From Pseudomonas putida (lineage in GTDB: Bacteria > Pseudomonadota > Gammaproteobacteria > Pseudomonadales > Pseudomonadaceae), in NCBI RefSeq assembly GCF_028682635.1, contig NZ_JANHLK010000001.1, forward strand, positions 434,001-498,000: DNA of 64,000 nucleotides, given 5' to 3'. The position numbers and the translations under genes were made by a program. Every line of letters begins with the position of its first letter. Position 1 is the first letter of the stretch. The notes beneath the pieces are model-generated. The model ran no database searches. It was not told the origin of the DNA and saw nothing but the letters and a program-made list of their open reading frames with translations. Of this stretch, positions 27,486 to 47,821 are shown piece after piece.

Positions 27486-27736
27486 AAGCATTCAGCGTAG
27501 CAGTCGGATGTTGAAATAGGGGGACTTACAGCCGCCCGCACTCGACTACCTGAGACTACAAACTAAGAACCGATAGTATCCCTGACAGGCCTGTGTGAAA
27601 GCTTGCTTAAAAACTGCTACAAAGCTGAATGAGTAAAGCCGATCGGACCGGCGGGCCGGGGACACAGCGGATACCTACATCCAATCCATTATCGGGGCGA
27701 CGGAGAAACGGCGGGAGAGCGGGGCAGGTGTGGCGT
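27486..27736 (+). repeat. right copy of the diverged ~250 bp direct repeat
   Basis: It pairs with 15620-15874. A 32-base run (27694-27725) is identical to 15832-15863. Other shared blocks are listed with the left copy. The small minus-strand gene that abuts the left copy is absent here. Confidence 0.85.
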
Positions 27737-27814
27737 CGACTCGAGCTACCTGAGTAGCTACGTTCATTGTGGCGAGGGGGGCTTGCCCTATTCGTCAGCG
27801 TAGTAGTTGTAAAG

Positions 27815-27856
27815 CACCATTGGTGTAGAAGCCCATTCTTACTCCAATGGTGTTTT
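27815..27856 (+). terminator. hairpin followed by T run
   Basis: A perfect 9-bp CACCATTGG/CCAATGGTG stem with a 20-base loop is followed by TTTT. The loop is long and the T run short, so termination is possible but weak. Confidence 0.4.
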
Positions 27857-28018
27857 GGCAGAAATGGAACAGATTTATTTTTTCGTCCCCTTTTTCCTCT
27901 CCGAACCTGTATATGTCTAGTCCTTCAATAGGTTTACACCGGCTTCCCTTTTATGCACAGGTTTCGCTACTCATGGGTCGGCACTGCGCAAGCGTAGGGC
28001 CGACTTTTCATCGTGCTC

Positions 28019-28456
28019 TTAGCTGGATAAGTTCATGTGTAGTAGTGGAAACGGTCTGCCTTCACCGTCCAAAGGAGAGCGACCTGTTTGAACGAACCCG
28101 TAATGGAGATAGAAGCCTACCGCCTGGGGATTTTGCTCGTTTACGTCAACGCTCATCGTATAGCGCGAACTGCGGGCGTGATTCAGTAGCGCACGGCCTA
28201 TACCTTGGCCGCGAAGATCAGGATCAATGAAGAGCATTTCTACGTGGTTTTGATTGAGTCCAATAAAGCCAAGCGGACAGTGTTTCACGCCTAACGCAAT
28301 CCATACGTCAACAACGGGTAGATAGATGTCGCGAAGCTGCGGAAGCAGAGCGTCTATGTCGGACTCTTGAAGGAAGTGGTGAGTAGCGCTAACGGATCGC
28401 AGCCAAATGTCGAGCAGTTGCGGGTAGTCGGCAGCATTGGCCTGACGAATGATCAT
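28019..28456 (-). CDS. GNAT-family acetyltransferase, YjaB-like
   Basis: A 145-residue acetyltransferase. MIIRQANAADYPQLLDIWL is the usual N-terminus, FLQESDIDALLPQL and LFIDPDLRGQGIGRALL follow (the latter is the acetyl-CoA loop), and VDVNEQNPQAVGFYLHYGF is the C-terminal motif of YjaB-like proteins. The ATG at 28456 is chosen because the family starts exactly there; the upstream extension lacks similarity. It stands alone on the minus strand. The substrate is unknown. Confidence 0.85.
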   Translation of the reverse strand: MIIRQANAADYPQLLDIWLRSVSATHHFLQESDIDALLPQLRDIYLPVVDVWIALGVKHCPLGFIGLNQNHVEMLFIDPDLRGQGIGRALLNHARSSRYTMSVDVNEQNPQAVGFYLHYGFVQTGRSPLDGEGRPFPLLHMNLSS

Positions 28457-28740
28457 GAAATCAACCTTATACACTTGATATCGAAATAGAGGCACGCCAG
28501 TAAATAGCGGCCGCGTAAGTGTCGGCATCTGTATGACCGCTTCGCGAGTTAACGCCTGGGCGGTGCACGGCAGAGGTAGCCGAAAAGGAGGGGAGGTGAA
28601 AAATACTTTGTGTTTTTCGATGCGTCAAGAAAACGGGCGCTTGAGAAGCGTCAAGTGCGCGCTCAATCAAAACACCCGTCTCACCTGAGATGTTTTCCCT
28701 GAGCATCGAATTGTGAGCACAATGCTAAACACGCTTACGC

Positions 28741-29295
28741 ATGATAAACTCTTACGAAGTCAAACAAATAACCAGTAAGAGCTCGAACAGCATGCTGATA
28801 CTACTTAAAGGGGAAACCAAAGGTTTAAAGGTTGCACCTCGCTGGCCATCATCTAAAGTATTAATTGAAGAAAATGTATTTCTTAAGTTGCTTGAAGTCC
28901 AGTCAAAACTCCCATCATCCATTAAGCTACTGCTCGTTCGTGGATATGAAAATAAAAGTAGCAGGCTTGGTATGTTCAGGCACATATCAAGATGGCTAGG
29001 TATCAAGCTATTTTGCACATGCTACCCCAGGCGAAAGAGCGAGGTGGATGATATATTTGGCTCCAATGGGCATGACGTGGATGGCTCTCATGTAGATGTG
29101 TCAATTGTTCTGAATGGAAAAAGACTGCGATTTTTGCCCCTGGGAGTCTTTACATCGTTGAGTCTTCAACATAGTAGAGCGGAGGAACACCTTACTGTTA
29201 TTAAACTCGTCAAAGGAGCACTTGAGCAGTGCGACTTCAGCATCCACCACAACCAAACAGAGAGCATGCAAATCCATTGTGACTATAATGGGTGA
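28741..29295 (+). CDS. hypothetical protein, possible divergent M15-type (VanX-like) fold
   Basis: A 184-residue protein of lower GC than its surroundings. The order of motifs is loosely that of M15 D-Ala-D-Ala dipeptidases: LLVRGYENK in place of the substrate arginine strand, GHDVDGSHVDVSIV near residue 110 in place of the His-x-Asp zinc block, and ESMQIHCDYNG at the C-terminus in place of the EWWH-YG block. Spacing differs from the active family, so this may be a degenerate or unrelated protein. The first ATG lacks a clear ribosome site, and an internal ATG at 28792 is an alternative. The end overlaps a HicB remnant. Confidence 0.4.
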   Translation: MINSYEVKQITSKSSNSMLILLKGETKGLKVAPRWPSSKVLIEENVFLKLLEVQSKLPSSIKLLLVRGYENKSSRLGMFRHISRWLGIKLFCTCYPRRKSEVDDIFGSNGHDVDGSHVDVSIVLNGKRLRFLPLGVFTSLSLQHSRAEEHLTVIKLVKGALEQCDFSIHHNQTESMQIHCDYNG

Positions 29296-29452
29296 CTACA
29301 GTGACGAAGACGGCCTGTTTGTTGGACACATCGTGGATATCAAGGATGTCGTGGGTTTTCATGGCGAGTCGGTCAGTGAGCTCCGAGCGGCATTTGAAGA
29401 GGCCGTCACCGATTACCTGGAGACCTGCGCCAAACTCGGACGCGCACCGTAG
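29288..29452 (+). pseudogene. HicB-family antitoxin fragment
   Basis: The frame reads DYSDEDGLFVGHIVDI, then KDVVGFHGESVSELRAAF and DYLETCAKLGRAP. This is the core of HicB-type antitoxins. The usual N-terminal strand is missing or replaced, and the C-terminal DNA-binding part that normally follows is absent because of a stop right after GRAP. No HicA toxin is next to it. The piece overlaps the end of the preceding gene by 8 bases. Confidence 0.65.
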
Positions 29453-29521
29453 AAACCCTACTCGGGTAACCTGAGCTTGTGCCTGGCGCAGAGCCCAATG
29501 AATACGAGCGGAGCAATGATC

Positions 29522-29779
29522 ATGGAATACGACGAAAAACTGATTGAAGATGCCGTGCTTGCCCTGTTGGCAACCTTCAGTTCCGACGACGGCAATGCCT
29601 GGAAAGGGTTCGACTTCGAGATCATGAACCGATTGCATGAGCACGGTTTCATCAGTAATCCGGTGAACAAGAACAAATCGATCTGGTTGACGCAGGAAGG
29701 GCTGGAGCGAGGTCGGCAGATAGCTGATCGATTGTTTGGGGTAGCTCCAGGGGAGCCTGCATCCGACTCGCGTTCCTGA
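29522..29779 (+). CDS. DUF6429-type small protein
   Basis: An 85-residue protein. MEYDEKLIEDAVLALLATF is followed by AWKGFDFEIMNRLHEHGFI and KSIWLTQEGLERG, in the order of the DUF6429 family, which looks like a small winged-helix fold. Its function is unknown. The ATG at 29522 has GGAG 8 bases upstream, whereas the ATG at 29516 is too close. A terminator follows. Confidence 0.75.
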   Translation: MEYDEKLIEDAVLALLATFSSDDGNAWKGFDFEIMNRLHEHGFISNPVNKNKSIWLTQEGLERGRQIADRLFGVAPGEPASDSRS

Positions 29780-29808
29780 GTGCCACATGAGAACAAGTCA
29801 GCGGTAAC

Positions 29809-29833
29809 GCCACCATCGGCCAGGTGGTTTTTT
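29809..29833 (+). terminator. terminator after the DUF6429 gene
   Basis: The stem GCCACC/GGTGGT (one G-T pair) with an 8-base loop is followed by a run of T residues. Confidence 0.65.
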
Positions 29834-29884
29834 GGATTGCATACGGATGAACAGGAGGTGTTGGGAAGGCGCAGTCCTCTACCT

Positions 29885-30169
29885 TCACCACTTGGTGCGG
29901 GGGCGTTGTCGAGTGTGAAAGACACCGAGGATTTGAAGGCGATCGCCGCGCACGCGATAAGGAATTAGATAGGACCAGTTTGGTACTGCCCATTCGCGCG
30001 TCTGTTTGACTCGCCCTTCACGGCCCATGGCCGGAAACTGAGCCAATTTATCTACACTGGCGAAAATTGCATCGGAAAAGTCGTCAGCGGCCTTGGGATT
30101 TTCAAGAGCAATATAGTTGGCTTCGTCTTCCAGGTTTTTGAGTGCTTTTTCCAGCCACTCAACCCGCGT
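29885..30169 (-). pseudogene. ParE/RelE-type toxin frame without a canonical start codon
   Basis: The minus-strand frame encodes VEWLEKALKNLEDEANYIAL, then ENPKAADDFSDAIF, FPAMGREGRVKQTREWAV, SYLIPYRVRGDRLQI and GVFHTRQRPR before a TGA. This is a complete-looking ParE-type toxin body of about 90 residues. Upstream, the frame stays open through the antitoxin gene but has no ATG, GTG or TTG at the expected place; the codons are GGA ACG CGG GTT GAG. It may be silenced or use a rare start by coupling to the antitoxin stop, which overlaps it. It would inhibit gyrase or cut mRNA if made. Confidence 0.6.
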
Positions 30170-30401
30170 TCCGACTCCAGCGCCGAGCGCGCATCGCCGC
30201 CACTTGGTCTTCGCTGGCGAAATTGCCTTGGTCAGCTTCCTTTACCGCCAATTCGATCTGTGCGGTCAAGGTCCGTTCGTGCTCGATGTAGTCGCGCAGA
30301 ACATCCATCGCCAGGTAGCTTGCAGTTTGGCCGTTTGTCTTGGCCAGTTCGACGAGAGAATTCGACAGGTCTTCCGGCAGGCCCAGGGATATCCCAGTCA
30401 T
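30159..30401 (-). CDS. ribbon-helix-helix antitoxin (ParD/CopG type)
   Basis: An 80-residue protein. ISLGLPEDLSNSLVELAKTNG and SYLAMDVLRDYIEHERTLTA fit a ribbon-helix-helix DNA-binding domain, and the basic C-terminal tail (AMRARRWSRNAG) is where such antitoxins contact toxin. The stop overlaps the start area of the toxin frame, a usual coupled arrangement. ParD proteins bind their own promoter as dimers and neutralise the partner. If the partner is not translated, it would be a solitary repressor. Confidence 0.8.
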   Translation of the reverse strand: MTGISLGLPEDLSNSLVELAKTNGQTASYLAMDVLRDYIEHERTLTAQIELAVKEADQGNFASEDQVAAMRARRWSRNAG

Positions 30402-30559
30402 GGCAGCCTCGATGATGGACGTTTGTCGGGCATCTTACACCGTCAAGCGCCCGCTTGAATCAACAGGCTGTCGCGAGGTGTGTCTCGACATAAATCATTT
30501 TCTTTTCTGCACAGATTTAGCCGGTTGCTGGAGATGATAGAGGCTTAAAGGAGCGCTGG

Positions 30560-30667
30560 CTAAACAAGGTCATCTTCGTCGTCTTTCAGGTGGCGATACC
30601 AACCATACAACGCCAAGGCAAGGATGGCGAAGATGATGACTATGAGGAGGATGGCTATGTAACGCAT
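30560..30667 (-). CDS. 35-residue membrane protein
   Basis: A very small protein with one hydrophobic helix (YIAILLIVIIFAILALALYG) and a short acidic tail (KDDEDDLV). It starts at an ATG with AAGGC upstream; the longer frame to 30841 is not supported. The acidic C-terminus would face the cytoplasm if the helix is inserted with the N-terminus out. No function is known. Confidence 0.6.
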   Translation of the reverse strand: MRYIAILLIVIIFAILALALYGWYRHLKDDEDDLV

Positions 30668-30930
30668 TTTACTCAGTGCCTTCGGCGTGAGTGTCTGTTT
30701 GGAATGCGTCCTTGCCGGTGAGCGAATGTAAGCTCCCGGCAAACAGCTGTCTTTAATACATAAGTTTGGGGGAAGGGTAGCGGTTGGACCGACGCCGGGA
30801 GAGTTGTGCGCAAACCACCGATCCTGAACGAACCCTGTCACTCATCCAGGTTTCATTATAGGCGACGGGTCAGCGGCCTAGGATGAAGGCGTCGGCTCAA
30901 ATCACCGCGCCTCCCCACAGGAATCCGAAA

Positions 30931-31149
30931 ATGATCTCAACCCAAATCAAAGTCGCGCTAATCGCCAGCGCTTTGCTGTTGAGCGCCTGTTCGGGGACAA
31001 GTACCCACAGCTGTTATTCCGAAGACTGCCAGCCGTCTGCTGGCTTTACCCCAAGCCACAGCAACAACCCCGGCAAACTGAATTTCCAGGGCAGTGCGCT
31101 TGGCAGCAGTTTCAGTGAATACAGCTCAGGTTTGCTGCAGGGCGACTGA
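30931..31149 (+). CDS. small lipoprotein
   Basis: A 72-residue protein with a signal sequence and lipobox (LLLSAC at about residue 15-20). The mature part is Ser/Gly-rich with two further cysteines (HSCYSEDC) that could form a disulfide. An AGGA site precedes the ATG at 30931, and an upstream in-frame ATG at 30883 lacks one. It is probably an outer-membrane lipoprotein of unknown function. It converges with pvdS. Confidence 0.7.
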   Translation: MISTQIKVALIASALLLSACSGTSTHSCYSEDCQPSAGFTPSHSNNPGKLNFQGSALGSSFSEYSSGLLQGD

Positions 31150-31195
31150 TTCGTCGCGAATTTCAGAACGGCCTTCTTGATCTGACGATCAAGCC

Positions 31196-31744
31196 TCAAC
31201 GCTGGGCAAACGTATCCGCCCGACTCCCCGACACCTTCCGGCAATGCACCAGCGCATCGCGAATCATGAAGTTCACCAGGGTCGGTGACACCCCCAACTC
31301 CTTGGCGATGTCCTTCTGTGGCACGCCATGCAAGCGGTACATCTCGAAGGCATAACGCGTGCGGCTTGGCAGTTCGGTCAGGGCGTCGGCGATGTTTTCC
31401 AGGGTGGAGAAGTTGATGTGCGAGGTTTCTGGTGAGGCGCCCTGGATGACCACGTTTAGGCCTTCTTCTTCAGGGCCGGAGTATTTCTGCTCCAGGGCCT
31501 GCTTGCGGTAGTGGTCGATGGCCAGGTTGCGCACGATCTGGAACAGGTAGCTGAGCTGCGCCTTGAACGAGGAGGTGATGTTCGGCGCCGATTGCAGGCG
31601 GAAGAACGCGTCCTGCACCACATCTTCAGCGCGCGAGCGGCAGCCGGTGATGCGGGCTGCAATCTTGACCAGTATCAGTCGATTGTCGACGAATGCCTGA
31701 AGTAGCGGCGAATCGCACCTGCTTGTGGACGCTTGTTCCGTCAT
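31196..31744 (-). CDS. pvdS: iron-starvation ECF sigma factor PvdS
   Basis: A 182-residue group IV sigma factor that directs RNA polymerase to pyoverdine genes. Region 2 has ITGCRSRAEDVVQDAFFRLQ and LSYLFQIVRNLAIDHYRKQA, and region 4 has FEMYRLHGVPQKDIAKELGV and SPTLVNFMIRDALVHCRKV. These are almost word-for-word PvdS. The ATG at 31744 has AAGG 8 bases upstream. In P. aeruginosa it is controlled by Fur and by the anti-sigma factor FpvR; a strong Fur box lies upstream here. PvdS-type promoters occur at several genes in this window. It is divergent from pvdL. Confidence 0.96.
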   Translation of the reverse strand: MTEQASTSRCDSPLLQAFVDNRLILVKIAARITGCRSRAEDVVQDAFFRLQSAPNITSSFKAQLSYLFQIVRNLAIDHYRKQALEQKYSGPEEEGLNVVIQGASPETSHINFSTLENIADALTELPSRTRYAFEMYRLHGVPQKDIAKELGVSPTLVNFMIRDALVHCRKVSGSRADTFAQR

Positions 31745-31825
31745 GGAGATCACCTTGCTGCCAATAGGTTAGTGGGACGACAAGAAGGCCGGGGCCGCCC
31801 TACACATCGAGCGACAAATTATGTT

Positions 31826-31844
31826 GAATGATAATGATTGTCAA
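31826..31844 (-). promoter_or_regulatory. Fur box upstream of pvdS
   Basis: On the minus strand the core TGACAATCATTATCA (31843-31829) matches the TGATAAT-n-ATTATCA Fur consensus at all but one position. It is about 85 bases upstream of the pvdS start. It should repress pvdS when iron is plentiful. Confidence 0.85.
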
Positions 31845-31937
31845 TTGAGAAAGAGAACTAATGCTCCTCAAAGGTGCAGAGTGAGAACTGCGACACGCTG
31901 TCGCGCCTTGGTCTGGTTGGCTAGCAGGGCAGTCGAC

Positions 31938-31961
31938 TAATTATTTGCCAAGGTCATCCGT
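31938..31961 (+). promoter_or_regulatory. PvdS-type iron-starvation box for pvdL
   Basis: TAATT at 31938-31942, then exactly 16 bases, then CGT at 31959-31961. The consensus is TAAAT-N16-CGT, so there is one mismatch. The start codon of pvdL is about 155 bases downstream, which leaves a normal leader. Confidence 0.75.
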
Positions 31962-32117
31962 TCTCATTGGTGAATGGCTTCGGGCTGCAGCCCCGGACTC
32001 CACAGCATTGCCAATGCCTTGCGCGGTCGGCGAAGACCGCGTCCTGCATGCCCCCCAATGGGGCGTGACGTTACGACACCGATTCCAATTGCAAGCCGAA
32101 TTCAGGCAGGAAACCTC

Positions 32118-45113
<12,996 letters not shown>

Positions 45114-45134
45114 TTCTCTAGCGCCTGTGAATCC

Positions 45135-45204
45135 CTCATCGCCAGCAGGCTGGCTCCCACAGTCGATCGCGTTCAACTGTGGGAGCCAGCCTGCTGGCGA
45201 TGAG
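45135..45204. repeat. 28-bp perfect inverted repeat (REP pair) after pvdL
   Basis: Arms 45135-45162 and 45177-45204 are exact complements (CTCATCGCCAGCAGGCTGGC on the left). The 14-base loop separates them. It is a BIME-like element and may end pvdL transcription or protect its mRNA. Confidence 0.85.
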
Positions 45205-45292
45205 GTTGTACGTATGCATACATTCGTGTGATTGACTACAGACCCTCATCCGCTCAGTCTTCCTGCTCCCTTTCCACCGGCGGAGCCACTCG

Positions 45293-46117
45293 ATGCCCTT
45301 CGTAACGATAGACGGCCAACCCCTCCACTACCTCGATCAAGGCACCGGCCCGGCAGTCCTGCTGGCGGGCAGTTACCTGTGGGACCAGGCCATGTGGGCC
45401 CCGCAGATTGCCACGTTGTCGCAACAGTATCGGGTAATCGCCCTGGACCTCTGGGGCCACGGTCAATCCGGGCCGCTGCCCGCCGGCACAACGTCGCTGG
45501 ATGACATCGCACGCCAGGCCCAGGCGCTGCTCGATCAACTGGACATCGATCGCGTGACCCTGGTCGGCCTGTCGGTGGGTGGCATGTGGGGTGTGCGCCT
45601 GGCGTTGGCGGCGCCGCAACGGCTCAACGGGCTGGTGTTGATGGACACTTACGTCGGTGTCGAACCGGAACCGACCCGGCAATACTATTTTTCGCTGTTC
45701 AAGATGATTGAAGAAACCGGCGTCATCTCGCCGCAATTGCTGGATATCGTGGTGCCGATCTTTTTCCGTCCGGGCATCGATCCGCAGTCGGCGCTGTATC
45801 AGGACTTCCGCAGCAAACTCGCCGCGCTGCCGCCTGAGCGTTTGCGTGAAAGCATCGTGCCGATGGGGCGGATTACCTTTGGCCGGGATGACCTTTTGCC
45901 GCGTCTGGGGCAATTGAATGCCGCGACCACGCTGGTGATGTGTGGCGATCAGGACAAACCACGTCCGCCGAGTGAAACGCAGGAAATGGCCGGGTTGATT
46001 GGTTGCCCGTATGTGCTGGTGCCGGAGGCGGGGCATATTTCCAATCTGGAGAATCCGGGGTTTGTCACTCAAGCGTTGCTGCAGTTTCTAAACGAGAGAA
46101 CCCGAGCGACCGCGTAA
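45293..46117 (+). CDS. alpha/beta hydrolase
   Basis: A 274-residue hydrolase. The nucleophile elbow is VGLSVGGMWG, the histidine is in VPEAGHISNLENPG, and LDLWGHGQSG and LLAGSYLWDQAMW are typical of this superfamily. A likely acid is in MCGDQDKPRPP. No signal peptide is seen, so it acts in the cytoplasm. It follows pvdL by about 180 bases behind a hairpin, so co-transcription is uncertain. It is not the PvdG thioesterase by obvious similarity. The substrate is unknown. Confidence 0.8.
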   Translation: MPFVTIDGQPLHYLDQGTGPAVLLAGSYLWDQAMWAPQIATLSQQYRVIALDLWGHGQSGPLPAGTTSLDDIARQAQALLDQLDIDRVTLVGLSVGGMWGVRLALAAPQRLNGLVLMDTYVGVEPEPTRQYYFSLFKMIEETGVISPQLLDIVVPIFFRPGIDPQSALYQDFRSKLAALPPERLRESIVPMGRITFGRDDLLPRLGQLNAATTLVMCGDQDKPRPPSETQEMAGLIGCPYVLVPEAGHISNLENPGFVTQALLQFLNERTRATA

Positions 46118-46124
46118 TCGTTCT

Positions 46125-46187
46125 TCGCGAGCAAGCCCGCTCCCACAGTAGATCCCGGTCAAAATGTGGGAGCGGGCTTGCTCGCGA
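46125..46187. repeat. REP pair, 23-bp inverted repeat
   Basis: Arms 46125-46147 and 46165-46187 (TCGCGAGCAAGCCCGCTCCC on the left) are perfect complements with a 17-base loop. It lies between two converging genes and could act as a bidirectional terminator. Confidence 0.85.
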
Positions 46188-46223
46188 GGGCGTCGGTGAG
46201 TTCACCACCGAATCTTCGGAAAA

Positions 46224-46991
46224 CTACTTCGGCCCAAGAATCTGCGCCAACTTATCCGGCGAAGGCGCCCCTTGCTGTTGCTGCAACTCGCCCTTGTCAT
46301 CCATATAGAAAATCGCCGGAGTGGCCTGCAGCTCCAGGTCTTCCATCAATTGCATATTGGCCGCGAGCTTGGCCTGGATCGCCGGTGGCACTTCTTTCAA
46401 GGCCTTGAGCGAGCTGCCCTTGCCAGCCGCTTCGTGGTCCGCCAGGGCTTTTTGCGGGTCCTTCGCAGCCAGCAGCGCGGCGGATTTGCCCGGGCTGTCC
46501 TCGCGAATTATCCCGACCATGATGTGCCGCAACTGCACCTTGCCGGCCTTGACCCACGGCCGCGCCTGTTCCCAGAACATGTTGCAGTAGGGGCAGTTCG
46601 GGTCGCTGAACATGTAGACAATGCGTGGCGCATCCTTCTTGCCGTCGGCGATCCAGTTGCTCGTTTCCATCTTGGCCCAGACTTCCTTGGACATTGGCGC
46701 GTACACCAGCTTCTGCAACGGCGCGCTGCTCAGGTCATTGCCTTTCTCGTCGTACAGGTTGCCCAGCAATACATGCTTGCCATCGGGCGTCAGGTACAGC
46801 GCCATGCCGCGGTTCTGGTATTGCGCCGCGTACCCGCGCAGGCCGTCGGGGGCGTCGAATTGACCGACGATTTTCGCGCCCTTGGCCTCGATCTTCTTGA
46901 TCGCCTCGGGCAGCTCTTCGGCCTGCACCGATGGCAGGTGCAGCAGGGCGGCACCCAGGCTCAGGGTCAGCAGGTGGCGGAGGCGGGGCAT
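46224..46991 (-). CDS. dsbG: periplasmic thiol:disulfide interchange protein DsbG
   Basis: A 255-residue protein with an N-terminal signal peptide and a DsbC/DsbG-type thioredoxin fold. The active site is FSDPNCPYCNMFWEQ, and a cis-Pro loop (QATPAIFYMDD) lies near the C-terminus. DsbG isomerises or reduces non-native disulfides in periplasmic proteins and receives electrons from DsbD. Its start overlaps the dsbE-like stop by 25 bases. The three dsb genes are one leftward operon. Confidence 0.88.
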   Translation of the reverse strand: MPRLRHLLTLSLGAALLHLPSVQAEELPEAIKKIEAKGAKIVGQFDAPDGLRGYAAQYQNRGMALYLTPDGKHVLLGNLYDEKGNDLSSAPLQKLVYAPMSKEVWAKMETSNWIADGKKDAPRIVYMFSDPNCPYCNMFWEQARPWVKAGKVQLRHIMVGIIREDSPGKSAALLAAKDPQKALADHEAAGKGSSLKALKEVPPAIQAKLAANMQLMEDLELQATPAIFYMDDKGELQQQQGAPSPDKLAQILGPK

Positions 46992-47821
46992 GGCAGTTTC
47001 CTTGCAGAAGTGGCAGGTACGGAATCGAAGTTTTCCAGGGCGCGGGCCAGGCTGGCTTGCGACAGCTCGCCCAGGTGGCTGCCCAGCAGGCGGCCGTCGG
47101 GACTATAGAACAGCGTAGTCGGCAAGGCCATTGAGCCGACAGCCTGGCCCAGGCGACCGCTGCCGTCGAACAGCACATTGGACAGGCTCAGGCCCTGGGT
47201 CTCCAGGAAGGTGCTGACACTTTGCATGCTTTCGGCCTGGTTGACGAACAGGAAGGTCAGGTCCGGGCGTTGCATCTGGGCGTCTTCCAGCACCGGCATT
47301 TCCCGGCGGCAGGGCGGGCACCAGGTGGCCCACAAATTGATCACCAGCGGGCCACCCTTGTAGTCCGCCAGTTGCACGGTTTCACCGGCGGAATTGCGCA
47401 GGGTGATCTCCGGCAGGCGCGTGCCCTGTTCATAAATGGTCAGCGAGAAGGTCGCCAGCAACCAGAACGCCAGGCCGCTGGCCACGCCGAAGCCCAGCGG
47501 ACGGCGCAGGCCCGGGCGACGCCAGCCCCGGTACAGCGCGGCGAGCACCAGCGCGATGACCCCTGGCCAGGCGAGGAACCCGCCATCGCGCAGGTCGATG
47601 ACCTGCCACGGATCGCTGCGATAGTGGGCCCAGTAAACGGCGACGAAACCGATCCGCGCCGCGAGCATGCCGATCAGGAAAAGGCTAAACAGCACCGACT
47701 CGGGGTTCTCGCCACCGCGCTTGGCCACCCGCCAACCGACGAACGTCGCCAGCACCAATGCACTGATCAGCAGCAAATGGTTGAGCGCGATGGCAAAGGT
47801 GCCGAGAGTAAAGGTCAGCAT
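46967..47821 (-). CDS. dsbE: TlpA/DsbE-like thioredoxin with N-terminal membrane domain
   Basis: A 284-residue protein. Residues about 1-125 contain several membrane helices (HLLLISALVLATFVGWRVAK, LFSLFLIGMLAARIGFVAVY and others) that look like a shortened prolipoprotein transferase-like domain. The C-terminal part has a TlpA thioredoxin fold with LWATWCPPCRREMPVLEDAQ, and PTTLFYSPDGRLLG is the cis-Pro region. It probably passes electrons from DsbD to periplasmic targets while tethered in the inner membrane. ATG at 47821 shares one base with the dsbD stop (TAATG). An in-frame frame upstream is not used. Confidence 0.75.
   Translation of the reverse strand: MLTFTLGTFAIALNHLLLISALVLATFVGWRVAKRGGENPESVLFSLFLIGMLAARIGFVAVYWAHYRSDPWQVIDLRDGGFLAWPGVIALVLAALYRGWRRPGLRRPLGFGVASGLAFWLLATFSLTIYEQGTRLPEITLRNSAGETVQLADYKGGPLVINLWATWCPPCRREMPVLEDAQMQRPDLTFLFVNQAESMQSVSTFLETQGLSLSNVLFDGSGRLGQAVGSMALPTTLFYSPDGRLLGSHLGELSQASLARALENFDSVPATSARKLPCPASATC

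Larger units (their letters stand above)
27361..28018. other. gene-free stretch containing a repeat copy and a hairpin
   Basis: No convincing gene is seen. It holds the right copy of the direct repeat (27486-27736) and, after it, a REP-like GAGGGGGGCTTGCC fragment near 27774. The hairpin at 27815-27856 lies at its right part. The open frame at 27847-28230 has no ribosome site and overlaps a better gene on the other strand. Confidence 0.6.

Noticed and set aside
27847..28230. 127-codon plus-strand open frame
   Set aside because: No ribosome site, low-complexity protein, and it overlaps the well-supported YjaB-like gene on the minus strand.
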